The notes beneath the pieces were generated by a model. The model saw nothing but the letters and a program-made list of their open reading frames with translations, did no database searches and had not been told where the DNA came from. 64,000 nt of DNA, taken from the NCBI RefSeq assembly GCF_024679095.1, contig NC_066509.1, positions 16,935,089 to 16,999,088 on the forward strand. The letters run 5' to 3'. The position numbers and the translations under genes were made by a program. Position 1 is the first letter of the stretch. Every line of letters begins with the position of its first letter. Positions 30,587-41,535 of the stretch are shown piece after piece. The DNA comes from Eriocheir sinensis. Lineage: Eukaryota; Arthropoda; Malacostraca; Decapoda; Varunidae.

Positions 30587-31065
30587 GGTGAGTGAGTGAG
30601 TGAATTAATGAATGAGTGTGAGGGTGAGTGAATGAGTCGGTGAGTGAGTGAGTGAGTGAATGAATGAGTGTGAGGGTGACTGAGTGAATGAATGAGTGTG
30701 AGGGTGAGTGAATGAATGAGTGAGTGTGAGGGTGAGTGAGTGAATGAATGAGTGTGAGGGTGAGTGAGTGAGTGAATGTGTCGGTGAGTGAGTGAATGAG
30801 TGTGAGGGTGAGTGAGTGAATGAATGTGAGGGTGAGTGAGTGAGTGAATGTGTCGGTGAGTGAGTGAATGAGTGTGAGGGTGAGTGAGTGAATGAATGTG
30901 AGGGTGAGTGAGTGAGTGAATGACTCGGTGAGTGAGTGAATGAATGAGTGAGTGAGTGAGTGAATGAATGAGTGTGAGGGTGAGTGAGTGAGTGAATGAG
31001 TCGGTGAGTGAGTGAGTGAGTGAACTGTGAATGAACGAGTGAATGTGTGTGGGTGGGTGGGTGGG
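30587..31065. repeat. GTGA/GAAT minisatellite
   Basis: Tandem 4-bp based array of GTGA, GAAT and GTGTGAGG units with a higher-order pattern, for example GTGAGTGAGTGAATGTGTCG recurring near 30764 and 30834. Both minus-strand frames stay open only because the repeat lacks stops. Confidence 0.95.
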
Positions 31066-31427
31066 TGGGTATGCATGCGCGCGTTTTCGTATTTTTCTCA
31101 AATCTTCATCCACAAAACAATTTAAGTTAACGTCTTTACGAACGGACATAAAAATAAAGTAAATAAAAATTAACACTATACTAAGCCCAGTGACGTATCA
31201 GCTAAGGGGGAGGGGGAGGGAGGAGGACCATATACCCAAACATTTCGGCATCGAACACACACACACACACATACACCACGGGGCGACTGTTTATACGGAA
31301 CACACACAACACGTTCGCCAAACCTATATATGTGTGTGTGTGTGTTTCCCTTCCTCGATTACAGGGAAGTTCACCCCGTCACCTTCTGATAACCCAAACT
31401 TTGTCCACTAAAACCCATTTTAAACTC
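31027..31427. repeat. Segmental duplication, copy 2
   Basis: Second copy of 29525-29952. It lacks the following GC-rich block and continues into unrelated sequence after TTTTAAACTC. Confidence 0.92.
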
Positions 31428-32320
31428 TGAGGTCGGTATTGTCAGACGCTTCCACCTCTCACAAACTATTTCCAAAGGGCCGAGAAGAAGGATAATCAGG
31501 TTCTCGTGAGTGTTTCTTCACATTCAGGGTACAGAGGAAGGGTCAGACTACCACCATAGAAAATGAAATACACAAAAAGAAATAGTGTAAAATACAGCTG
31601 ATTTGGATTTGAATTATAAACTTTCTTGCCTAATAATAGCTATACGATTTATATGTTTATTTATTCATTTATTTTGGATATTAAATTATGTTTATAGGCA
31701 TCAGCTTAATCAATTGCAGGGTCATAATACCCCTGGAAATGCCCTAAACTCCTATAAAATGAAAGTCCTGTCAAATATGTGTGCTTGAGAGCCGAAATGT
31801 TTAAGAAGAGGACCCTCAGACCATGGACCAAAATATCACGAGCTTGTACACGACCGGTAGAATCAGTGTCTTAAGTTCTGAGTGTATATATACGTCACAC
31901 GTTTAAGTAGGCTAATTCGTTCGTGGAAAGTGTAAATCCGTGTGAGAGAGAGAGAGAGAGAGTAAATAGATGAAGAGAAACAAGAAACAACAATTAGTGA
32001 AGTACAAAAAATATCATTAAGTCCAAAATTATTCAAATAAGATTGAATAATGAGAAAGGGAGAAAGAAAGAAAAAGAAAGAAAGTAACGAAGAAGATTGA
32101 ACTTTAGAAGAAGAAACCATAAAGATAGATAAATTGATAGATATAGATAGATAAACAGATAGATGGAGATAAAAAAATAACAACTGACTATCAAGGGTCT
32201 AGAAATATTGTCACACTGTTAAAGGTTACGAGAATATTAGCCTCATAAAGATTTCTACAAGACTGGCGGCGGAGGTGAAGTCGAGAGAGATGGAAGAGTG
32301 AGTCACGTGTCCGAACCCCA
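31428..32320. other. No recognisable gene
   Basis: AT-rich sequence with a short GA tract (31948-31962) and GATA-like repeats (about 32130-32165). No coding or mobile feature was identified. Confidence 0.6.
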
Positions 32321-32447
32321 CTACTACTACTACTACTACTACTTACTACTACTACTACTACTACGACTGGCTGTTGATGAAATGGACGCGTATTGAAGTT
32401 ATGAGTCAGTGGTAGAGTAATTCACAAGTGTTTGAATAATTTGTATT

Positions 32448-32570
32448 GATGAAAAATATGTTACCAGTTGGAATAATGAATCACCGTTGCAGTTCTGTGA
32501 TATTTGTTGCAGTAATAATGATGGTAGTAGGGGTAGTGGTGGTAGTGGTGGTAGTAGTAGTAGTAGTAGT
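32448..32570. repeat. Left copy of inverted microsatellite-linked repeat
   Basis: GTTACCAGTTGGAATAATGA followed by ATCACCGTTGCAGTTCTGTG and a GGTAGT-rich tract. The reverse complement lies at 37261-37382 with only a few mismatches. (TAC)n tracts lie beside both copies (32321-32363, 32617-32650 and 37203-37272). Confidence 0.88.
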
Positions 32571-32618
32571 TATTGTTTTTGATGTACTAATACTAATACC
32601 TCTATACTATTATTGCTG

Positions 32619-32651
<33 letters not shown>

Positions 32652-32767
32652 TTTTTAAACGGGCCTCCATCTATTTGAGTTGCCTTGTGAGCGGTATATT
32701 CTCTCATATCCTTTCACAAAGCAATTCATTGGCCCCACCCCGCCAATGACTGTGGCCGACAACCATC

Positions 32768-32773
32768 TTTATT
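32768..32773 (-). promoter_or_regulatory. AATAAA signal downstream of the retroelement ORF
   Basis: AATAAA on the minus strand, about 40 bp after the retroelement stop region, plausible as its 3' processing signal. Confidence 0.45.
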
Positions 32774-32810
32774 TAATATTACAAACCTTACTAAACATAT
32801 TACTTTTAAG

Positions 32811-35800
32811 CTAACAGAGCTTGTGGTTGATACGACTATCAACCACCGTCGCCTCAAAGTCCAGGTCGGCAATGCGGGTGGTTTTGGGTGCAGGTGACCT
32901 GGTTCCTCTCAGGCAGACCAAGGCTGACCTCAGGAGGGAGAAGGACAGCCTGCATCTCATCCAGGCGACCACACTGCATCTTGGCTGCTGTTTCTTATCC
33001 ACCAGTGTTTCGGCGAGTCTTGCGTAGAAGCTCTGCGCCTTTGGTCCCATCCCTCCTGCCGTCGTGAATACTACCGGGGTGAAGGAGCCCTGGTCCACAT
33101 TCTGTATTCTTTCTTCATATGCTCTGTTTTTCTCTTGTTCGTTTCTTCTGTGGGCTGCATCAAGGGTCAGGTCTCTGTGGCAATGGGCCATGGGATCAAA
33201 GATCCTTATGTCAAAATATGCCCTATGTCCACGAGTCCAAAACCCTCTGGCGCTAACATCCACTCGTGCTTCGTTCGAAACATTAGCGGTGCGTCTGGCG
33301 AGGAGTTCGCCTTGCAGAGGGAGCAGCATGGGTTCCACAGTCACGTCGTGGCAGACTTCTTTCAGCATCTGAGCTGTTACGTCTCTTACTTCATCATGTC
33401 TCATGCAGACGAAACCTCCTCTCTTGCATGTCATGGCATGATTTTGGTTGAAGGGTGAGCCACAGTTACACATGTTTGGGAGCCCATCCACTGGCCAGCC
33501 ATACCTGAGGGCAAGGGCATCAGTGAATTCTTTTTTGTTTAAGTTGAAGCCTTTTGCCCTGATAGGTAGTGTGGTTAGCCAGTTTGAAGTGCCCACTTCT
33601 TGTGCAATATCTGTCCTCCTCCTTGTGTCTTCTGGGAGTTCTCTCATTAGGTCACTCAGAGTGTCTCTCTGTTTTTCTTCTCTGTTTATGGAGATTTCAT
33701 TCCTTAGTGACCTAATATCTTGAGGGTTGTCTTCTCCCCTTTCATTTTGATTGGTAATATATCCGGTCAAGGAGGCTGTGATTCGGATTGAGTTCCCGAA
33801 TTCAGACTCAGCCAGATTTTGCGGGTTGGTGATGCCGAGCCCACCCATTCTTGGCGGCAACTCCAGCAATCTTCTCTCCTGGTCACTGGGACATCTCCCA
33901 TTTGCTATCGCCGGTATGAAGGTGTTTCTGATAGCATCTTCCAGAGGTTTTAGTAACGGAGCAACATCAGGAACTGTCCTCATGAGGTAGTTCCATTTAT
34001 GCTTGACACCGTACGTAAATGCTGCGTAGGCTGCCTGTGGTTCTGTTTTGGCGATCTCGCTCAGCCTCTGCAGTTCGGACTCCCAGCGCTTTACAGCTGT
34101 TTTCACATATTCGGTTCTGTATTCAGCTGTTCCAATGACTGCCCCGAGGTGTCTTTCGCCAGTCACTGACAGTTTCACGTTACTGCCCTGGAATGCTGTT
34201 TTGGCCCGATCGTATGCCTCTGGTTTTACAATCACCACAGACTTCGTGGCATTGGGACGGTACCCTATTTTAGGGCCGTGTTCATTGACGAGGTCCCACC
34301 ATTTCCTGAGGTCTGCAAACTTTCCTACCCCGGTGAGGTCATCCGCATACGCCACCTGTTTGACGTTGGTGTTTTCATGGCGGATGATGTCCTGCAGCTT
34401 CATCATTCCCAGGGCAAACATTGCCATGGCCACTGGGTCCCCCTGGGTGGTGCCCTCTGAGGATTGTATGGCCACCGGGTCTCTAAGTCGTTGGTCATTA
34501 TGACTGCTGATGAACAGTCTGGCAGGTTCCTTGTATGTATTTTCAATATATTGGGCGAATATAGGGCACTTGATTTTGATGTTGTGCAGTGCTGTTTCCC
34601 TATTGATGTTGTTGAACGCATTTGCAGGCAGCAGCGTCCACCATCAGCACCGCCTCGCATTCTGGGTCTTCGAACATTTTCCTGACGGCGTGAATGGCAG
34701 CTTCACACCCAGCCTGCTGACCCTCACACACTTGGAGGTTTCCCACCGCCTTCCTCACGTCGTTCTTCACCACCTCCATGACAGCCTTGCCTATGATCCT
34801 CCTGAGCACCTCCCCCATCCTGATGGGGCGACAGCCTGGTTTTTTATCCAGCGGGATGAGCCGGCAGGCCATCAAAGGCTCGAGGTGTTGGCAATTCTCT
34901 GACGCCAATTTTCTTGCTAGGGCGGCTATTGCGTCGCGAAGAGCCACAGCTGGATTACCAAAGTTGTTCTTACTGAGGAAGTGTTTCTACCCCTTGGCAT
35001 CCAGGCCTGATGGTCCAGCCGCTCCCTGCGTGTGAAGGGCGTGCTTCCAGATCACGTCACCACTGATATGGTCGAAGACAACTCGATGCGGCGGGGTGTA
35101 GTCCCCAGGGAACTTCATTTCTGGGTGTGCAGGTCTAGCATCTGGATGCTTGTCCTTAAGGATCTGGCGTGTCTCTTCCGTCATGGGAAGGACTCCCGCT
35201 GCCTCATCTTCTATTGACAGTGATCTAGTTGCCATGGCCACTTTGCCTTGTCTCATCTTGTCAGCAAAATTTCTAGCCCTGTCGTTACTGTCCTTCTTGC
35301 GAATGTTACGTCTGCCTAGTCTCTCCTGCAGTGTTTTAGCCTCGTCAAGTAGCTTCCGGACGTCCCCTTTCCTCCACAGCTCCATTCTTCTTTGTACCAC
35401 CTTCACGTCCTCAGATTGTTTCGACTTTTTGTGAGTCCGTTGGCATATGAGGTGCGGTAGTATGGCCAGAATCTTTAAAGCATAGGGGGCGATTTGCGTG
35501 GAGTTGTTGTACGCTCTAATGAGGTAGGTTTTCTCCTCTATCAAGGTTTTGGTGGCGTTACATCTCGGAGCCTCAAATACGTTATTGGGAGAAAACGTTA
35601 CCACATGATTGTAAGCGTCTCGCACCCACTCCTCTGTCTCCTCGAGTGTCCACCTCTGCCAGAAGCGGAGCTCGCGCGAGGCGTCCTCACCCTGGTCACC
35701 ATGCCCTTGTCTCTCGCCACCTGCACCCCCCTCCACCTGATCATCTCCAGCGCCTTCATTGGCCTGTCCACCCAGCACCACTTCTGGTTGCTCACCATTT

Positions 35801-35961
35801 TCCACACCCTGCCGTTGATGGTTTGGGTTTCGACAATCTCCACCTCTCTTACAGTTCACACAGGGCTGGCCTCGTCTTACGCACGAGCACTGAACACAGT
35901 TTTGATTTCGAGACGAACAAATGCAACATTGAGGGGGCTCCATTTCGGTGCTATTATGCAT
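32811..35961 (-). pseudogene. Retroelement: Cys-rich N-term, reverse transcriptase, CCHC + endonuclease-like C-term
   Basis: About 1,050 codons on the minus strand. The N-terminus (from 35961) has a Cys cluster (CCICSSRNQNCVQCSCVRRG, CVNCKRGGDCRNP). A helical region follows, then GAAGPSGLDAKG and ACRLIPLDKKPGCRPI leading into the RT: motif A VLMVDA, motif B SSEGTTQGDPVAMAM, motif C AYADDLTG. The C-terminus has CNCGSPFNQNHAMTC (C-x-C-x7-H-x4-C), RHDEVRDV, and EARVDVSARGFW with FDIRIFDP. An in-frame TAG at 34987-34989 and a 7-base insertion around 34623-34629 in motif A break the frame; the rest is open, so inactivation looks recent. I recall similar proteins as multicopy ORFs in corals and other invertebrates. 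The C-terminal layout resembles the restriction-like endonuclease of R2/NeSL-type elements, which is inference. No LTRs or TSD were identified. Confidence 0.75.
33188..33470 (-). other. CCHC knuckle plus PD-(D/E)XK-like segment
   Basis: Residues about 336-430 of the 554-codon downstream frame. They contain C-x-C-x7-H-x4-C, then GGFVCMRHDEVRD, an acidic VEPMLLPLQGE, ARVDVSARGFW and FDIRIFDP. The spacing of the acidic residues suggests a restriction-like nuclease fold, but no lysine of the catalytic triad can be assigned with confidence by eye. Confidence 0.45.
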
Positions 35962-36199
35962 GCTAGTGTATCTTAGATGCTATTTATGGTGATGAATAGA
36001 GCAATAGTAGTAGATCCCACTTTGACTCTTGTCTCCCCCCCATATACCTACACACAGACATACACTTACATATACTTACTCTGCCTCTACGGTAATACTA
36101 GAATGATTGTTTATTTTTCACTACCATTGCTCCTCGCCAACACTTAGATATATAGATAGGTTTATAATTAATACAATAGGCTGACACATTGTTTTCAAA

Positions 36200-36204
<5 letters not shown>

Positions 36205-36296
<92 letters not shown>
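36205..36296. repeat. (GA)n microsatellite
   Basis: About 92 bp of pure GA. Confidence 0.97.
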
Positions 36297-36298
<2 letters not shown>

Positions 36299-36402
36299 AT
36301 AATTGAAATTGCATCAGAACAGAAGTAAACAAAGTATTAAAAGTATATTAATGACACTAACGTCAATAATAATGTAAGCAGTAGTTTTGATAGCAGTGAT
36401 AG

Positions 36403-36560
36403 TATGAACACAAGCAATATGAATAATAATAATAATGACAAGAATATTATAGTAATACTAATAATAATAGCAATAACAACAATGGCAACGCTAATAATAG
36501 TAGCAATGACAAAAATAATAATAATAATAATAATAATACCAATAATAATAGTGTCACTAA
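36403..36560. repeat. Degenerate (AAT)n tract
   Basis: AAT/ATA trinucleotides with interruptions by AAC, GCA and GTA units. Confidence 0.85.
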
Positions 36561-37201
36561 ATAAACGTTGTAGCCTATTTCAAGGTGTATGAAATGATTA
36601 ATTGATTCATATGACAAAATTTAAGCTGCAAAGGCGCTGTGGCTGGCTCCGTTTCTTTCCTTTACGTTAACTTATGTCTCCATATCAATCATTTCATTAC
36701 GCTAAGTATATATTTTTTTTTCTGGTGGATATGAAATATAAATGAAAATATTGATAACACTGATTCGACCTTAACCAACAACAACACCGCCCCACCGCAC
36801 CGTATGCAGTTGTCTGCGGGTCGACTGCCAACACCGGTTTTTCACTCTCTTTCAAGGCTAATTTGAACTAAATACAAGTAATAAATTAAATATACATAGC
36901 TACAGAACCGCCAGTTTGGGAGGTGTGGGGCGAGCCTCTCTTGTCGCTTCATATGGTTTTCCTGTGGGTAGCTGGCAACCCTCCGTCCCAGCCCATTAAC
37001 TGCTCGGTCAGAGGTCAGGGCGGGGCATCGACGGTCGCCACCCGCCGTTCTCTCTTAAGATGCTCAACCCGTGTGTTTCACGATATTTATAAATCACACA
37101 TCACTATAGACACGAGCCTACACGTCCATCGAGATTTCCTTGCTGCACTGATATTCACTTCCTTAATCACTATGTCTATTTTTACAGACTCAAGGTGTTT
37201 G

Positions 37202-37202
<1 letters not shown>
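36561..37202. other. No recognisable gene
   Basis: Mixed-composition sequence between the AAT tract and the TAC repeat. Open frames here have no recognisable similarity. Confidence 0.55.
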
Positions 37203-37239
<37 letters not shown>

Positions 37240-37260
37240 TTACTACTACTACTACTATTA

Positions 37261-37382
37261 CTACTACTACTATTACCACCACCACTACCACCACTACTCC
37301 TACTACCATCATTATTACTGCGACAAATATCACAGAACTTCAACGGTGATTCATTATTCCAACTGGTAACACATTTTTCATC
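37261..37382. repeat. Right copy of inverted microsatellite-linked repeat
   Basis: Reverse complement of 32448-32570, preceded by a (TAC)n tract at 37203-37272. The pair encloses the retroelement at 32811-35961. Confidence 0.88.
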
Positions 37383-37521
37383 ACTGATATTACAAAAAAC
37401 AAACTACCTTCTCAGATCAAAACTGTAAATCCCTCGATCGAATATCAGCTTTCTCTTTTAACGCTGAAAATCCTCGCCTTATCGCTCACTGCTATCAAAA
37501 AAATCCTTCGTGACATTGTCG

Positions 37522-37524
<3 letters not shown>

Positions 37525-37552
<28 letters not shown>
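37525..37552. repeat. (CA)n microsatellite
   Basis: Short pure CA tract. Confidence 0.93.
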
Positions 37553-37555
<3 letters not shown>

Positions 37556-37817
37556 CCCCCCTCCCTACCCCCACACACAACGGCAGCTGGAAACAATGGA
37601 GGAATGTGAAAGGCAAGGGAAGAAAGGTTTTAAAATGTTGATAAATGTTGATAAAAAACATATAATTATATACTCCAGAAGAATTGAAAGAAGAAACAGA
37701 GAATGAAACTTTTTTAAGGGATAGAAACTTGCGATAAATCATACTATTTGAAACACACTGAAACACTTATACGTACTTCGGTCTTATGTGGAGGAATTTC
37801 AAAAGCAAGAGGAAGGG

Positions 37818-38627
37818 TGTAGTCGCGCCTACGATGTGTTGTATGTATGATGGTTACTACGTAATGACGTAAAGTCATATCGTTATGGATTGCATGTAAT
37901 GTCTTGATGTAATAATGGTATATGTAAGATGGTAAATGTTTGTAATAAGGTAAGATAGTAACTATAATGGTAGGTGGTAATGCAAGGGAATAGGGAATGA
38001 AGGAGGAGGAGAAGTGAGGAGGTGGAGAAGTGAAGAGAGAGGAGAGAGGTAACGTGAGAAGGGATATGGGAGGCAATTCATCGTCTGGAATGTTATGACA
38101 CCTCGACCCGAGAGGTCACAAAATCCATTAGACGGCCTAGGTCCCTCGGACAGAAGCACCCTTGTTGGTCCTGGGGACAATCTGGCCTGAAGGGAGTGAG
38201 GGAATAAAGGAGAAGGCAGACTGTTAAAGGAAGCAAGAAAGGGAAGACGTGGAGGACGTGTCCTCCGACTTCACCTTTGCACGACTAGACGAGGGATAGG
38301 AGGGTGAGGCTTCCATCCGGAGGCGAGGAGACAAGAGACTGGAGCGCAAGGCCGTTGCGGCGGATGACGAGGCTATTATTAGACCCCTCAATAATTGTGA
38401 GTATCAAGTTTGATGTTGTGTCATAGGATAAGGTGACATTTGGTGTATTAGGATAAGATTACATTTGGTGTATTTGATATGGCTGTAAGTGTTGTATTGT
38501 GTTGTCTGACAAGTGTTGATGAGACGTATTCCTCTACCTCACTCAGGTTTACACGCATATTTAAAAGCGAGTAAAACAAGACGGGTCTTCTGATTTATCC
38601 TGCCCAAGCCGCCACATCGCGGCTACT
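37818..38627 (+). repeat. BEL/Pao 5' LTR
   Basis: 810 bp. Collinear with the 3' LTR except for about 245 bp (approximately 38167-38411) that the 3' LTR lacks. That block includes an AATAAA at about 38201. The last base is T where the 3' LTR has A. Confidence 0.93.
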
Positions 38628-39049
38628 GTAAACAATTACCGGGTCTATCGGCGATTGAAGTGCCAACTGCGAGGACCGAGAGAAGGGGCGTGGGCGGAGA
38701 ACGGTATCCAGGTCGCCGCCGCCGCCGCTGCTCCTCTACGCCGCGCCACCGGCAGAGCCTTGGGCGAGGAGAAAATCTACGGGTGTTAAAGGAAGACTTT
38801 CGCCGACACACTGGCCACCAGGCAACAAAACATTCAGCTTACTTCACTGCACCCACAGGTATGAGAGTGACTAGTGATTGGTGACTGCGCTGGAGCCGCT
38901 TGGTGCCTTGTGTTGGGCGTGATTGGCGTCACTCAGTGCTTTCTCGACACGGGGCGAGGCGGTGACCGCAGGAAAGAGGTACCGTGACGTCTTGAGTGAC
39001 TTGTGGGATGAGAAACTGTTCATCACGGATGACCAATTCATCGAGTGTT
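38628..39049 (+). other. BEL leader upstream of the minisatellite
   Basis: Starts GTAAACAATTACCGGGTCTA, directly after the LTR. I could not match a tRNA primer binding site. GC-richer text with GCCGCCGCCGCCGCT-like runs follows. No convincing ORF. Confidence 0.6.
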
Positions 39050-41120
39050 GCAGGCGACACCTTAGCGTTGTGTCGCCACTGTTACTTCTTGGGTGATTAC
39101 GGTGTCAGGTGTTGCACGTGACATATCAGTGTTGGGTGATCACGGTGTAGAATGTTGCAGGCGACAGACTAGTGTTGTGTCGCCACTGTTACTTCTTAGG
39201 TGATTACGGTGTCAGGTGTTGCAGGTGACATATCAGTGTTGGGTGATTACGGTGTCAGGTGTTGCAGGTGACATATCAGTGTTGGGTGATTACGGTGTCG
39301 AGTGTTGCAGGCGACAGACTAGTGTTGTGTCGCCACTGTTACTTCTTGGGTGATTACGGTGTCAGGTGTTGCAGGTGACATATCAGTGTTGGGTGATTAC
39401 GGTGTCGAGTGTTGCAGGCGACAGACTAGTGTTGTGTCGTCACTGTTACTTCTTGGGTGATTACGGTGTCAGGTGTTGCACGTGACATATCAGTGTTGGG
39501 TGATTACGGTGTAGAATGTTGCAGGCGACAGACTAGTGTTGTGTCGTCACTGTTACTTCTTGGGTGATTACGGTGTCAGGTGTTGCACGTGACATATCAG
39601 TGTTGGGTGATTACGGTGTCGAGTGTTGCAGGCGACAGACTAGTGTTGTGTCGTCACTGTTACTTCTTGGGTGATTACGGTGTCAGGTGTTGCAGGTGAC
39701 ATATCAGTGTTGGGTGATTACGGTGTCAGGTGTTGCACGTGACATATCAGTGTTGGGTGATTACGGTGTTCGGTGTTGCACGTGACATATCAGTGTTGGT
39801 TGATTACGGTGTCGAGTGTTGCAGGCGACAGACTAGTGTTGTGTCGTCACTGTTACTTCTTGGGTGATTACGGTGTCAGGTGTTGCAGGTGACATATCAG
39901 TGTTGGGTGATTACGATGTCAGGTGTTGCAGGTGACATATCAGTGTTGGGTGATTACGATGTCAGGTGTTGCAGGTGACATATCAGCGTTGGGTGATTAC
40001 GATGTCAGGTGTTGCAGGTGACATATCAGCGTTGGGTGATTACGGTGTCAGGTGTTGCAGGTGACATATCAGCGTTGGGTGATTACGGTGTCAGGTGTTG
40101 CAGGTGACATATCAGCGTTGTGTGATTACGGTGTCAGGTGTTGCAGGTGACATATCAGCGTTGGGTGATTACGGTGTCAGGTGTTGCAGGTGACATATCA
40201 GCGTTGGGTGATTACGGTGTCAGGTGTTGCAGGTGACATATCAGCGTTGGGTGATTACGGTGTCAGGTGTTGCAGGTGACATATCAGCGTTGGGTGATTA
40301 CGGTGTCAGGTGTTGCAGGTGACATATCAGTGTTGGGTGATTACGGTGTCAGGTGTTGACATATCGTGATTACGGTGTCAGGTGTTGCAGGTGACATATC
40401 AGCGTTGGGCGATTACGGTGTCAAGTGTTGCACGTGACATATCAGCGTTGGGTGATTACGGTGTCAGGTGTTGCACGTGACATATCAGCGTTGGGTGATT
40501 ACGGTGTCAAGTGTTGCAGGCGACATATTAGTGTTGTGTCGTCACTGTTACTTCTTGGGTGATTACGGTGTCAGGTGTTGCAGGTGACATATCAGTGTTG
40601 GGTGATCACGGTGTCGAGTGTTGCAGGCGACATATTAGTGTTGGGTGATCACGGTGTCGAGTGTTGCAGGCGACATATTAGTGTTGTGTCGTCACTGTTA
40701 CTTCTTGGGTAATTACGGTGTCAGGTGTTGCAGGCGACATATCAGTGTTGGGTGATTACGGTGTCAAGTGTTGCAGGCGACAGACTAGTGTTGTGTCACT
40801 ACTGTTACGTATTGGGTGATTACGGTGTCGAGTGTTGCAGGTGACATATCAGTGTTAGGTGATTACGGTGTCGAGTGTTGCAGGTGACATATCAGTGTTA
40901 GGTGATTACGGTGTGGAGTGTTGCACGTGATATATCAGTGTTGGGTGATTACGGAATCGAGTGTTGCTGGCACCACCCTAGTGTTGTGTCGCCACTGTTC
41001 CTTATTGGGTGATTACGGTGTCAGGTGTTGCGGGTGACATATCAGTGTTAGGTGATTACGGTGTCGAGTATTGCAGGCGACACATTAGTGTTGTCGTCAA
41101 TGTCATTTATTGGGTGATTA
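39050..41120 (+). repeat. Two-unit minisatellite in the BEL leader
   Basis: A 43-bp unit (GGTGATTACGGTGTCAGGTG, TTGCAGGTGACATATCAGTG, TTG) and a 64-bp unit that adds TTGTGTCGCCACTGTTACTT-CTTG after a GCGACAGACTAGTG variant. The long unit dominates the left part and the short unit is nearly homogeneous around 39880-40350. Diverged copies continue to about 41120. Confidence 0.95.
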
Positions 41121-41535
41121 AGGCGTCGAGGGTTACAGGGAACGCATTGGTGTTGTGTCATCATCACTATTCAATACGGATGAGCAAGTCATCTCTGTCA
41201 GGTTTGGAATGATTAATGAGTGATGCGCGACCCATAGGAGCAAGTAGAAGGTCTCCTGACGTTGCCACTGGGCATGGTTCGGCTCCGCTGGAGTGACAGA
41301 GAAATGAAGACTGATGATTGAGACGTCACGGAGATTAATAAACAAGGTGAGAGGCTGGCGTTGGCTGAATACGTTGCAAGGCAGCCGCCTCTACGGCTGT
41401 CGTTGCCTCTGTGGTGGAGTTACGTAAGGTGCTTGTAGTACCATCTGAGACCGTTTCAGACGCAGACACTCTTGCCAGACAAAAGACTCGACCTGACGTT
41501 AGACACCCGACTCGGCGGTCGTGCTTGAAGCAGCC

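Noticed and set aside
30504..31176. Long minus-strand frames rich in His, Ser, Leu and Thr
   Set aside because: Pure translation of the GTGA minisatellite.
32811..35961. Classification of the retroelement as DIRS or LTR type
   Set aside because: No tyrosine recombinase, RNase H with split repeats, or terminal direct repeats were seen; the C-terminus looks nuclease-like instead.
39050..41120. Regular repeats resembling a CRISPR array
   Set aside because: Units are contiguous tandem copies without unique spacers, lie in a eukaryotic retrotransposon, and have no cas genes.
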